NCBI GenBank assembly: GCA_963842335.1
Contig: CAWJGF010000015.1
Location: forward strand, 1 to 64,000
Reading direction: 5' to 3'
DNA: 64,000 nt
Source: PALSA-600 sp963842335
GTDB lineage: Bacteria; Actinomycetota; Thermoleophilia; Gaiellales; Gaiellaceae
Shown here: in pieces, positions 54,142 through 61,789 of the stretch
Layout: the number at the start of each line of letters is the position of its first letter
How positions within the stretch are numbered: position 1 is the first letter of the stretch
The notes under the pieces: model-generated
Seen by the model: the letters and a program-made list of their open reading frames with translations, nothing else
Databases searched by the model: none
What the model was told of the DNA's origin: nothing
Position numbers and translations under genes: made by a program

Positions 54142-55323
54142 CTAGTGGATCGCAGCCTCGAGTTCCGGGGCGGCAGTCGGCAGATCGCCGTCGGGAGAGC
54201 TCGTCGTCGGCTTCGTCGCCGTGGCACGGCCGCCCAACGCGGCTACGGCGAGCGCCGCCATCACGAGCAGCGCGAGCGTCTTCGGCAGCCCTTCCCGATC
54301 GGCGAGAAGACCGATCAGCGGCGGGCCAACGATGAAGCCCGTGTAGCCGATCGTGAAGGTGGCGGCCAGTGAAGGACCGGGCGGATCGAGCCGCCCCGCC
54401 GCGCTGAAGAGCAGCGGCACGGCGTTCGCGATGCCGAGACCGCAGACGGCGAAGCCGATCACGGCGGGCACCGTCTCGCCGATCAGCAGCACGCCGCCGA
54501 GCGCGACCGCCACCAGCGCCATGCCGCCGCGCATCAGCGTCGCGGCGCCGAGCCGCTCATTCAGCAGATCGCCGCCGAGGCGCGCGACGGCCATCCCGAG
54601 GGAGAAGCCGGTGAACGCCGTCGCCGCCGCCGCGGCGCTCGCGCCGGCGTCGTGACGGAGGTAGATCCCGCTCCAGTCGCCGATCGCGCCCTCCGTCATC
54701 ATCGCCAGGAAGCACAGTCCGCCGATCAGGAGCACGGCGCGCGAGGGCAGCGCGAACCCGCTCCTCGCCTCGGAATGGGCCGATACGCTCCCCAGCCGCC
54801 TCGTGATCCACAGCGCGGCCACCCAGAGCGCAACCCCGACGAGCAGGCTCTCCAGCCGCGGGTCGACTCCCGCCGCGGCGGTGATCGCGACCAGACCCGC
54901 CGCGAGGAACCCGCCCACGCTCCAGCCACCGTGCAGCGACGACATGATCGGCCTGCCCAGCTCGCGTTCGACGGCGACGCCGTGCGCGTTCATCGAGACG
55001 TCCATCGCCCCGCCGCTCGCCCCGAAGACGAACAGGATCGCGGCGAGCGTGATCGGGCTCGTCGCCAGCAGCGGCAGCGGCAACATCAGGCAGAAGATCA
55101 GCGTGGCGGCGCGCGTCACCGAGGCGCTCGAGCGGCCGTCGAGGATGTGGCCGGTCAGCGGCATCGAGACGAGCGCGCCCGCGGCCATGCACAGCAGGCA
55201 CAACCCGAGCGTCGCCTTCGAGATCCCGAGGTGGTCCTGCAGCCACGGGATGTGCGCGACCCACGTTCCCATCATCGCGCCGTTGATCGCGAAGACCGTG
55301 AACGTCGCCAGGCGCGGCGTCAT
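54142..55323 (-). CDS. MFS transporter (YbjJ-like)
   Basis: 393 residues, about 12 membrane segments. FTVFAINGAMMGTWVAHIPW at the start, MNAHGVAVERELGRPIMSSLHGGWSVGG and GFSLGMAVARLGGDLLNERLG (MFS loop motif) match YbjJ-like MFS proteins. It overlaps the DeoR regulator by ATGA (55320-55323), so the two are one transcript, regulator first. It probably moves a sugar-like compound sensed by that regulator. It ends right beside the AT-rich tract. Confidence 0.88.
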   Translation of the reverse strand: MTPRLATFTVFAINGAMMGTWVAHIPWLQDHLGISKATLGLCLLCMAAGALVSMPLTGHILDGRSSASVTRAATLIFCLMLPLPLLATSPITLAAILFVFGASGGAMDVSMNAHGVAVERELGRPIMSSLHGGWSVGGFLAAGLVAITAAAGVDPRLESLLVGVALWVAALWITRRLGSVSAHSEARSGFALPSRAVLLIGGLCFLAMMTEGAIGDWSGIYLRHDAGASAAAAATAFTGFSLGMAVARLGGDLLNERLGAATLMRGGMALVAVALGGVLLIGETVPAVIGFAVCGLGIANAVPLLFSAAGRLDPPGPSLAATFTIGYTGFIVGPPLIGLLADREGLPKTLALLVMAALAVAALGGRATATKPTTSSPDGDLPTAAPELEAAIH

Positions 55324-56069
55324 ACGGCCACCACGTCGATGCCGGCGCTCGTATACGGGCGTGTCAGCTCGCCGCTACCGTCGGTGACCAGGTGGTCGAT
55401 GTCCGCGAGTTGCGCGACGACCCACGGGCTCGCGGTGCGGAGCTTGTCCGCCGTCGCGAGCGCGATCACCTCGCCGGCCGAGGCCACCATGGCGCGCTTC
55501 ACGTACGCCTCTTCGTCGTCGGGCGTCGTGACGCCGACGTCGGGATGCAGCGAGCAGATGCCGAGCACGCAGATGTCCGCCCGCACCGTGTGGAACGCCT
55601 CGACGGCGGCCGCCCCGACCGCGACCTGCGCGTCCTTCAGCAGCCGGCCGCCGACGAGCATGACCTCGGCCTTCGGGTGGTTCGCCAGCGCCGACGCAAC
55701 CGGCGGCGAGTTGGTGACGACGGTGCCGTCGTAGAGCAGGGGGAGACGGCGGGCCAACTCCAGCGTCGTCGTGCCGCCGTCGAGGACGATCACGCGTGCG
55801 CCGACGAGCAGCGGCAGCGCCGCCTCGGCGAGTGCAGCCTTCTCCTCGTGTGAGACCTCGAGCCGATGCGTGAACGAACCGGTCGGCGGCGCGGAGGCCA
55901 GCGCGCCGCCGTGAACGCGATGCAGCAGGCCTTGCTCGGCGAGGTCCCGCAGGTCGCGGCGGACGGTGTCCTCGGACACGCCGAGGCTGGCCACCAGCTC
56001 CGAGGCGACGACCCTGCCGTCACGCTCGACCCGCGCGAGGATCGCCTGTCTGCGTTCAGCCGTCAGCAT
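55320..56069 (-). CDS. DeoR/GlpR-family transcriptional regulator
   Basis: 249 residues. N-terminal winged helix (RRQAILARVERDGRVVASEL, VSEDTVRRDLRDLAEQGLLH with VHGGA) and a C-terminal sugar-phosphate-sensing domain (IVLDGGTTTLELARRL, TNSPPVASALA, DICVLGICSLHPDVG). Such repressors release DNA when a sugar phosphate binds. It controls the MFS gene made with it and probably itself: an inverted CGTG/CACG site overlaps its -10 region. Confidence 0.93.
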   Translation of the reverse strand: MLTAERRQAILARVERDGRVVASELVASLGVSEDTVRRDLRDLAEQGLLHRVHGGALASAPPTGSFTHRLEVSHEEKAALAEAALPLLVGARVIVLDGGTTTLELARRLPLLYDGTVVTNSPPVASALANHPKAEVMLVGGRLLKDAQVAVGAAAVEAFHTVRADICVLGICSLHPDVGVTTPDDEEAYVKRAMVASAGEVIALATADKLRTASPWVVAQLADIDHLVTDGSGELTRPYTSAGIDVVAV

Positions 56070-56072
56070 CTG

Positions 56073-56086
56073 CGTGTTATAGCACG
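56073..56086. promoter_or_regulatory. Putative operator overlapping the DeoR promoter
   Basis: CGTG-TTATAG-CACG, an inverted repeat; on the minus strand the TATAAC inside it lies 6 nt before the regulator ATG (56069), so binding would block its transcription. Confidence 0.4.
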
Positions 56087-56168
56087 AACATGCAGGTTTT
56101 TGCGGCTTTGAGCGTGCGTCGAGAGGAACGAACGGCGGTTGCGCCCTCCTCCGAAGAGGAGACCGGGC

Positions 56169-56342
56169 TCAGACCGTCAGTCGAACAATGAACTCGGCCG
56201 GGATGACGAGCAACCAGAGCGCCAGCGAAACAACCAACAGCACCGAGACAGCGGTCACCTCGAGGCGAGACGAGCGTCGAACCACTGGGTGCGCGAGCCG
56301 GAAGCTGTGCAGGTCGGAACGAGTCGTTGCCGCAGCGACCAT
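56169..56342 (-). CDS. Small membrane protein
   Basis: 57 residues from ATG 56342 (an upstream in-frame start at 56396 is possible). Polar N-terminus (RSDLHSFRLAHPVVRRSS), then one long hydrophobic helix (about 29-48: VLLVVSLALWLLVIPAEF). Resembles short actinobacterial membrane proteins; no family assigned. Confidence 0.5.
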   Translation of the reverse strand: MVAAATTRSDLHSFRLAHPVVRRSSRLEVTAVSVLLVVSLALWLLVIPAEFIVRLTV

Positions 56343-56392
56343 AGGTTTCGTCTCGACGGCCGAAGGGTTCGGAAAGACACGCCGGCCGGGTG

Positions 56393-56677
56393 TCATTCGA
56401 CCGTCCGAGCTCGTCGACGAAACAGGCGACGCGCCGGCTGCGATGGTTCAGGGTCACCCTCCGCCGGGCTGAGCGCTTCGAGCATGTCGCTGTCCGAAGT
56501 GCGCTCCGACGGAGACCTCATCGGGATCGGCGGCTCGTTTCTGACGGCAGCAACGAACCGGTAGATCCCTGGTTGCACCTCTGCCCAGCCTCCGCCAAGC
56601 TGCTGAGCGAACCAATCTCCGCGTTCCCGGCGAGCATCACGCTCGCCTTCGCTCCGGTCGTCGCCTGAGCCTTCCAT
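56393..56677 (-). CDS. Small charged protein with a conserved-looking core
   Basis: 94 residues: acidic/basic start (EGSGDDRSEGERDARRER), core GDWFAQQLGGGWAEVQPGIYRFV, then a Pro/Arg-rich tail. The core looks like a short conserved domain, but I cannot name it. It has no close partner gene. Confidence 0.45.
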   Translation of the reverse strand: MEGSGDDRSEGERDARRERGDWFAQQLGGGWAEVQPGIYRFVAAVRNEPPIPMRSPSERTSDSDMLEALSPAEGDPEPSQPARRLFRRRARTVE

Positions 56678-56833
56678 CGTCTTCTCCCTAGCCGCAGTGA
56701 CGTGCCGCTCGATCCTAGTGCGTTCTCGAGCCGCTGCCTACCTCGCACGGAGTCCACGATTCGACAAGCCAACTGCGGGTGTCTTCGCAAACCGCGTTTC
56801 GTCTCGGTCAGACAACTGAAGCAGGGCCACATC

Positions 56834-56890
56834 GGCGACCCGAGAATCGAACCACGTGGGTGTTGCCGTCTGGGGCCCTTCCCCCGGCGG
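56834..56890 (+). repeat. Dispersed palindromic repeat, copy A
   Basis: GGCGACCCGAGAATCGAACC at 56834 followed by GTGGGTGTTGCCGTCTGGGG matches copies B and C at 58.84 and 58.93 kb; its terminal hairpin is imperfect here. It lies in the gap between two small genes. Confidence 0.6.
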
Positions 56891-56913
56891 CGCTCCCTTA
56901 CCTTGTTCCTGAG

Positions 56914-57336
56914 CTAGTCGCCTTTGGTTGCCGGGTTGTCGTCGGAGTCGGCGTCGTCTTTCCCGTTGGCTGCCGATTTGCCGTGAGCCTTTCCAGACTG
57001 GCCGCGGTCTTCACCGCTCTTGCCGTGCTGTTTGGTGCCGGCGGGCTGCGCGGTCGGGCAGGAGTTACCTGCGCCCGGGTCGACGTCGCCGTGGCGGCGG
57101 TGCGCTGCAACGGCGTGGCCCGAGACGTGGATCAGGTGGTAGGGGTGCTTCCACGACCCGGTGTGGTGGCACAGCCAGACCTTCGGGACCGTGGTGGTCT
57201 GAGCCGTGGTGGCGTTCGTCGTGGTCGTCGACACCGTTCCGTCCCTCGCGCCGCTTCCTGAGCCGAGCGCCACGGCGGCTGTCATGCCGGCTGCCAGCAA
57301 TCCGGCCGTTCCGATCACAGTCGCCACGCGCTTCAT
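56914..57336 (-). CDS. Secreted His/Cys-motif protein with charged low-complexity tail
   Basis: 140 residues with signal peptide (GTAGLLAAGMTAAVALGSG). Core VWLCHHTGSWKHPYHLIHVSG ends in HRRHGDVDPGAGNSCP; such Cys-His-rich cores (CHHTGS-x-PYH-x-I, HGD) recur in secreted actinobacterial proteins and may bind metal. The last 45 residues are Lys/Asp/Gly/Ser-rich. Role unknown. Confidence 0.7.
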   Translation of the reverse strand: MKRVATVIGTAGLLAAGMTAAVALGSGSGARDGTVSTTTTNATTAQTTTVPKVWLCHHTGSWKHPYHLIHVSGHAVAAHRRHGDVDPGAGNSCPTAQPAGTKQHGKSGEDRGQSGKAHGKSAANGKDDADSDDNPATKGD

Positions 57337-57560
57337 CGTGTGCTCTCCTTCGGTTCCGCAGTAGGTCAGCTCATCCTGGACGCGAATCGGTCACATATCA
57401 ATCCCCCGGTCACAGGGCACGCCACGAACCTGTGTTCGGTTTGCAGGGCCGTCTGGACATTGCTGATGTGGCGCCGTCTATCGAGGAATGCAGTCCGCTC
57501 GCCGATAGCGCGGTGGACGGGACCTACGGTCTCGCGTACGACGTGCGAAAGGGCAAGCGA

Positions 57561-57863
57561 GTGAAACCTTCCCGTTACTTCCTGTTCTCGATCGCGGCCT
57601 GCCCGCCATGCGGCCTGATCGCGGTCGTCTGCTTCGCCGTTCTCGCCGACAGGTTCGTCGGCGCCGGTTTGATCCTGTGGGCTTTCGCGATCCTCGTTGG
57701 CGTACCAGCCGGTCTGGCCTACCTCGTTGGCAACCGCTCCAAGCTGACCGGTCAACAAGTCGCGGCTGGCTCGATCGTCGCGGCGAGCTTGGCGTGCGTC
57801 GAGGCGTTTGTTCTCCTGCTCATCGCGCTGTCGCAAGCGACGTTCAACACCCCGATGCTGTGA
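57561..57863 (+). CDS. Small three-span membrane protein
   Basis: 100 residues from GTG 57561: PSRYFLFSIAACPPCGLIAV, then helices around 31-52 and 67-92. The first helix contains two Cys separated by two Pro (CPPC). No family recognised. The gene has lower GC than its neighbours. Confidence 0.6.
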   Translation: MKPSRYFLFSIAACPPCGLIAVVCFAVLADRFVGAGLILWAFAILVGVPAGLAYLVGNRSKLTGQQVAAGSIVAASLACVEAFVLLLIALSQATFNTPML

Positions 57864-57917
57864 GACGGCTCGACGAGCGCACGTCAACGTCGACTTCACT
57901 CCCGGCCGCCCTCTGAA

Positions 57918-58208
57918 ATGCGTCCGCTGAGGTACCTGGTCGTGGCAACGTCGTGCGGTCTGGGAGCCTTGTTCGCAGTGGGCTGCGTGCTCGCGGCACT
58001 GTTCGAGGCACAGGGCTTCGGCGGACCGCGGGATCAGGCGCCCCGAACCGGATACCTGATTGAGTTGGCTTTCGCATTCGTCGCGTGCGTTGCCATCCCG
58101 GCGTTTGTTTCTCGCCGACTCCTTCACATCGGTCCTGGCTGGGTGGGAGCAGCAGTCATTGTCGTCGCTGGAGTGCTTCTGATCCTGGGGACGTCCTTCA
58201 CCGAGTAG
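57918..58208 (+). CDS. Small membrane protein
   Basis: 96 residues with three hydrophobic segments (about 7-27, 48-62, 72-90). It starts 54 bp after the preceding membrane protein and ends before a hairpin terminator. No family recognised. Confidence 0.6.
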   Translation: MRPLRYLVVATSCGLGALFAVGCVLAALFEAQGFGGPRDQAPRTGYLIELAFAFVACVAIPAFVSRRLLHIGPGWVGAAVIVVAGVLLILGTSFTE

Positions 58209-58313
58209 GACAAAAACGTCCCGTCCCCTTACCTTCCGGTGCGGCAAGGTTGGCGTCAGGAGTCGGCCGTTACCGTTGCCCATTCGCGACTCGGTATTTC
58301 CCAGTCCCGAGTC

Positions 58314-58358
58314 GAGGGGCCGCACCCGTGGCCTGGGCCAGAGGGTGCGGCCCTCTTT
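58314..58358 (+). terminator. Rho-independent terminator
   Basis: GAGGGGCCGCACCC (58314-58327) pairs with GGGTGCGGCCCTC (58343-58355) with one bulged G, then TTT. Confidence 0.7.
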
Positions 58359-58467
58359 CGTCGAGGTCGAAGTTGACGTGGTCTAACCGGCAACGCTGGG
58401 GTGAGAAAATGACCGCCGGTCATAGCCTCGGTCGCGTCCGGCCCCTCTCTCGAGGAGCACAGATGTC

Positions 58468-58701
58468 CTAGCGGTCGACGGACTCGCGGCGGCGGCTGAA
58501 CCGTTGCTTGCGCGGAGGCGGTCTCTTGACCATCAACCAGCCAATCCGGATCGCGGCCGCAGCCGGGAAGACCCACCAGAACGGTGCTCCCCCGTCATGG
58601 ATCAGGTGGTAGGCCATGCCGCCACCCATCAGACCGAACACGCCAGCCTCGACCCACCACGAGGAGTAGTCAAACCCGGAAGTGATCACGCTCCAGACCA
58701 T
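58468..58701 (-). CDS. Small membrane protein
   Basis: 77 residues from ATG 58701: two hydrophobic segments (about 14-29 with GVFGLMGGGMAY, and 39-54) and a basic end (KRPPPRKQRFSRRRES). No family recognised. Confidence 0.5.
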   Translation of the reverse strand: MVWSVITSGFDYSSWWVEAGVFGLMGGGMAYHLIHDGGAPFWWVFPAAAAIRIGWLMVKRPPPRKQRFSRRRESVDR

Positions 58702-58837
58702 AGAACGCCGCGGCGCCTCCGGATAGATGCCGCACCGACTCACGTAGGCGGCCGCGCACCCTGGGGCCGCGAGTCTCTTCGTCGCCGTCCGGCCTCGGGA
58801 AGGCTGACGTTGACGGCGCAAGGTCATCCGAGAGCGA

Positions 58838-58871
58838 TCTAACTTTCCAGCGACCCGGGAATCGAACGATC
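58838..58871 (+). repeat. Dispersed repeat, copy B
   Basis: TCTAACTTTCCAGCGACCCG then GGAATCGAAC; shares its first 32 bases with copy C (58934) apart from a few substitutions. It lies in the 376-bp gene-free gap before 59078. Confidence 0.6.
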
Positions 58872-58933
58872 GCGGGGGAGTGCCGCCGGGCGCGAACTGG
58901 CTCGGGGTCTGGTGGCGCACCCCTCTCGTCTCT

Positions 58934-59003
58934 TCTAACTTTCCGGCGGCCTGAGAATCGAACATCGTGGGCGCTGCCGTATGGGGCCCCTCCCCCATAC
59001 GGC
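58934..59003 (+). repeat. Dispersed palindromic repeat, copy C, with terminal hairpin
   Basis: Starts TCTAACTTTCCGGCGGCC, continues GAGAATCGAAC and ends in a hairpin: GCCGTATGGGG (58976-58986), CCCCTC loop, CCCCATACGGC (58993-59003), a perfect 11-bp stem. Confidence 0.7.
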
Positions 59004-59077
59004 GCGCCGAACGTTCCACGCTTCGTTTTGACTAGGGTTCTAGTTGCCGTCCGGCCCCAGCCCGCAAGGAGCGTGAG

Positions 59078-59284
59078 ATGGGGTTCAAATACGAACTACG
59101 GCTGGCCGACGGCGATGACGCCGGCACCTTCGAGACCGCCGCATCGGAGAATTGGCAGGTCGGCGACACCCTGATCGCGGATGGGAATCGCCGCTACCGC
59201 GTCACCGCCGTCCTGGCGCCCGAGCGCATCGCGGAGTTCGTCGACCGGGCGGAGAGCGGCGTGCTCGAGGTCGAGCCGCTCTAA
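59078..59284 (+). CDS. Small conserved-looking protein
   Basis: 68 residues; AAGGAG lies 8 nt before the ATG. Beta-rich: FKYELRLADGDDAGTFETA, WQVGDTLIADGNRRYRVTAV and a short final helix. Unknown function. Confidence 0.65.
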   Translation: MGFKYELRLADGDDAGTFETAASENWQVGDTLIADGNRRYRVTAVLAPERIAEFVDRAESGVLEVEPL

Positions 59285-59439
59285 AGGGAGGATCGGCCCG
59301 AGGGCTTATCAGGAGATGAGTCAGGAGGCACGATCGGCACGACGATGGGTGCAGGTGGCGGCTGTTCGGCCGGCGGAATGTTTGGGACGATCCTCGGTCC
59401 GCGCTCTTCACCGTCGCCGGCGTCAGGTCTGTCGCGCAT
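59281..59439 (-). CDS. Small proline-rich protein
   Basis: 52 residues from ATG 59439, GGGG 9 nt upstream; it lies 6 bp after the end of the membrane protein at 59446. Sequence is Pro/Ile/Val-rich (PRIVPNIPPAEQPPPAPI). Short and low-complexity, so only a candidate; it overlaps the 3' end of the convergent gene by 4 bp. Confidence 0.35.
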   Translation of the reverse strand: MRDRPDAGDGEERGPRIVPNIPPAEQPPPAPIVVPIVPPDSSPDKPSGRSSL

Positions 59440-59445
59440 CGAGAC

Positions 59446-59850
59446 TCACCCCTTTACGTGTCGAGTGATGAAAAGCAGGAGCATGACGCCGCCTGCGATC
59501 AGGGCGACGCCTCCAAGAATGTTTCCGACCGAGATCCACTTCGTCCAACCGCTGCGCTCCGCTCCGACGTAACTGTTGTGCTTCTTGAGCGCATCCATTC
59601 GAGCGCGCATGTCTTGCGTTACGAACACGAACGAAGCGAGGTTCAGCCCGAGGCTCGTGAGGAAAAAGATGACCGCCCAAACACCTGCGGGCGACATCGC
59701 CTTTAGAGCTGTCGCGAGGGAGACTGTGATCGCGACCCCGGAGGCCGCGAGCGTGCGCACGGAGGTGTCGAGTGTCTCGTATGCCGTCCTGTGCTCAACC
59801 ACGAACTGCTCCCAGAGCGTCCGCCGGTCGGCCTCGCTGAGTTCGCTCAC
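59446..59850 (-). CDS. Membrane protein of unknown function
   Basis: 134 residues from GTG 59850 (TATGGT 6 nt upstream). A polar N-terminus (SELSEADRRTLWEQFVVEH) leads into three membrane helices (about 36-50, 54-75, 100-121) with a charged loop TQDMRARMDALKKHNSYVG. No family recognised. Confidence 0.6.
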   Translation of the reverse strand: MSELSEADRRTLWEQFVVEHRTAYETLDTSVRTLAASGVAITVSLATALKAMSPAGVWAVIFFLTSLGLNLASFVFVTQDMRARMDALKKHNSYVGAERSGWTKWISVGNILGGVALIAGGVMLLLFITRHVKG

Positions 59851-59856
59851 TCCGGA

Positions 59857-59862
59857 ACCATA
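59857..59862 (-). promoter_or_regulatory. -10 box of the membrane protein gene (leaderless)
   Basis: TATGGT on the minus strand, 6 nt from the GTG at 59850. Confidence 0.4.
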
Positions 59863-59997
59863 GGTTGGGGACCTGACGGGGGAGAAGTCGCCGCTTCCAT
59901 TGGGCGACCGACGGGCCACCGCATGACGCTCGATGGCATCCCTGGCGCTTCTGACCCGCACAGCTAAGCCATTTTGCCTAGCGGTGCGGGTTCCTAA

Positions 59998-60070
59998 AGG
60001 CCCATACGGGATTCGAACCCGTGCCGCCGCCGTGAGAGGGCGGTGTCCTAGGCCACTAGACGAATGGGCC
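59998..60070 (-). tRNA. tRNA-Glu (anticodon CTC)
   Basis: Read on the minus strand from 60070: acceptor GGCCCAT pairs with ATGGGCC, anticodon stem CCGCC-CTCTCAC-GGCGG gives anticodon CTC (Glu, codon GAG), and the T arm ACGGG-TTCGAAT-CCCGT is regular. No CCA is encoded. It lies directly upstream of the peptide-binding protein gene on the same strand. Confidence 0.93.
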
Positions 60071-60118
60071 GTGCGCAGCGGGCGCCAGTGTAGCGAAGCA
60101 CTCCCGCGCGTACCAGGC

Positions 60119-61768
60119 TCACCCGGCGTCCGGCCGGAAGCGCGAGAGGCAGACGCCGGCGAGGTCGAGGCCGTACACCGACTGGTAGGTCACGCAGCCG
60201 ACACGCGTCGATACGAAGACCCGCGCGTTCAGGACCGCGTACGCCGCGAGCGGAGCCTGCGAGCGTGCCACCTCGAGCCCGAGGCGGCCGTATGCCCGGT
60301 CGCGGGCGACGCCGGTGAGTTGCTGTGCCGCGTCGATCGCCCGGTCGAAGCGTGCGCTCTCGAAGTACGACACGTTCGTGTTTCCGACATCGCGAATCAC
60401 GCGGCTGTCGAGGAGCTTGTCGACGAGTGCATAGGGGTCGCCGTAGTCGGGCCTCGTGATCACATCGGCGATGTCGAAGCGCGTTCCCCGGACGCCCGCG
60501 AGGGTGAACTGCCCGAGGCCAGGCGCGGAGTCGATCCGGACGTGCAGACCGATCTTCTTCAACGACTCGGCGACGACGACAGCCCGGTCTTTGCAGTCCT
60601 GCGACCCGCAGGAGAGAAAGACCGCGTGGCCGCCACGGAGGTGCCCGCGCGCAAGCCGGCGCGCTGACGCGAGATCGGGCGCGCCGACCGGGTAGACGTG
60701 TTTCGCCTCGTACCCTGGAAAGCCGGGCGGCAGGTACTCGTCGGTGGGCGTCGCCCCACCCTGGCCGAACAGACGTGCGAGATCGGGCCGGTCGAGTGCG
60801 TAGTTGACAGCACGGCGGAGCTGAGGGTTATCGCGAAAGAGCGGCCGCTGCGTGTTGAGCGCGAGATACGCGACGACCGGTTGCGGAGCGACGAAGAGGT
60901 GCTTGCGGTCGGCACGGAACTTCGACGCGAGCGCCTGGAATGCGGCTGGTGAGATCTCCCCGTAGTCCACCGAGCCCTGCTCGAGCTCGAGGCGGATCTG
61001 TGAGCCGAACGCCCCGAACTGATAGTCGATCGCCGAGATCGTCGGACGGCGCGGCCCGCTGTAGTACGGATTCCGCTTCAGAACGAGCGAGCGCCCGGGC
61101 CTGTAGGTGGAGATCATGAACGGGCCTGCCGACGGAAGGGCTTCGACCTGATGGTTCGGTGCGGACGCAGGCACTGCGCAGAAGTACGGCAGTGCCATTC
61201 GCTGGGTGAAGTCCGGCGCCGGCGTCTTCAGCCTGATCGTCAACTTCTGTCCTCTCGCGGTCCAGCCGGACACCTCGCGCAGGTACGGCTCGGCAGGTGA
61301 CAGGAGCTCGGGCGAGCGTGCGCGCTCGAGCGCGCGCGCGAACGACGCCGCGGTGATTGGCTCGCCGTCACTCAACCGTTGGCCTGGTCTGACCATGAAC
61401 GTGTAGGTCAGCCGGTCAGGCGAGACGCGCGGCAGTGCCAAGGCCAACTCGGGCACGAGCCGCGTCCCGGCGTACCCTGCGCGTGGCGGATAGTTGAGAA
61501 GCTTGCCGCAGGTCGCGTACTCGAGCTCCCACGCCTCGGTTGTCTGCGCCAGCGCGGGGTCGAGCGATGCGAAGTCCTCGGTTTGGCTGACGACCAGCGT
61601 GTTCGGGGGCGGTGCGACCTTCCCGTGCCCCCGGTCGAGGACGAAGCCGATGAAGACGAGCACGACGATCGCAAGCGTCGCAACGGCCCCGATCTCGATC
61701 CACGTGCGCAGCAACTGCCGAGGGCGCTTCGGCCGCGGCGGCCTCGTCCAGGTCGGCTCCTGTTGCAC
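60119..61768 (-). CDS. Membrane-anchored peptide-type ABC substrate-binding protein
   Basis: 549 residues. One N-terminal membrane helix (about 25-45: EIGAVATLAIVVLVFIGFVL) without a lipobox, then a SBP_bac_5 fold: TEDFASLDPALAQTTEAWEL, LTYTFMVRPGQRLSDGEPIT, LNTQRPLFRDNPQLRRAVNY and VRIDSAPGLGQ. These bind peptides, nickel or opines for ABC importers. No permease or ATPase is adjacent, and the non-cleaved anchor is unusual. Follows the HExxH peptidase gene by 21 bp. Confidence 0.86.
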   Translation of the reverse strand: MQQEPTWTRPPRPKRPRQLLRTWIEIGAVATLAIVVLVFIGFVLDRGHGKVAPPPNTLVVSQTEDFASLDPALAQTTEAWELEYATCGKLLNYPPRAGYAGTRLVPELALALPRVSPDRLTYTFMVRPGQRLSDGEPITAASFARALERARSPELLSPAEPYLREVSGWTARGQKLTIRLKTPAPDFTQRMALPYFCAVPASAPNHQVEALPSAGPFMISTYRPGRSLVLKRNPYYSGPRRPTISAIDYQFGAFGSQIRLELEQGSVDYGEISPAAFQALASKFRADRKHLFVAPQPVVAYLALNTQRPLFRDNPQLRRAVNYALDRPDLARLFGQGGATPTDEYLPPGFPGYEAKHVYPVGAPDLASARRLARGHLRGGHAVFLSCGSQDCKDRAVVVAESLKKIGLHVRIDSAPGLGQFTLAGVRGTRFDIADVITRPDYGDPYALVDKLLDSRVIRDVGNTNVSYFESARFDRAIDAAQQLTGVARDRAYGRLGLEVARSQAPLAAYAVLNARVFVSTRVGCVTYQSVYGLDLAGVCLSRFRPDAG

Positions 61769-61789
61769 GGCGCTCGCCGCCCGAGCGTG

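Noticed and set aside
54133..54160. Vector polylinker (ACTAGTGGATC) at the edge of the AT-rich tract
   Set aside because: The bases are codons at the end of the MFS transporter gene, so they can be natural; no other vector sequence is nearby.
58838..59003. tRNA genes on the minus strand (GAATCGAAC = reversed T loop)
   Set aside because: No acceptor or anticodon stem pairs around the T-loop-like piece; treated as a dispersed repeat instead.
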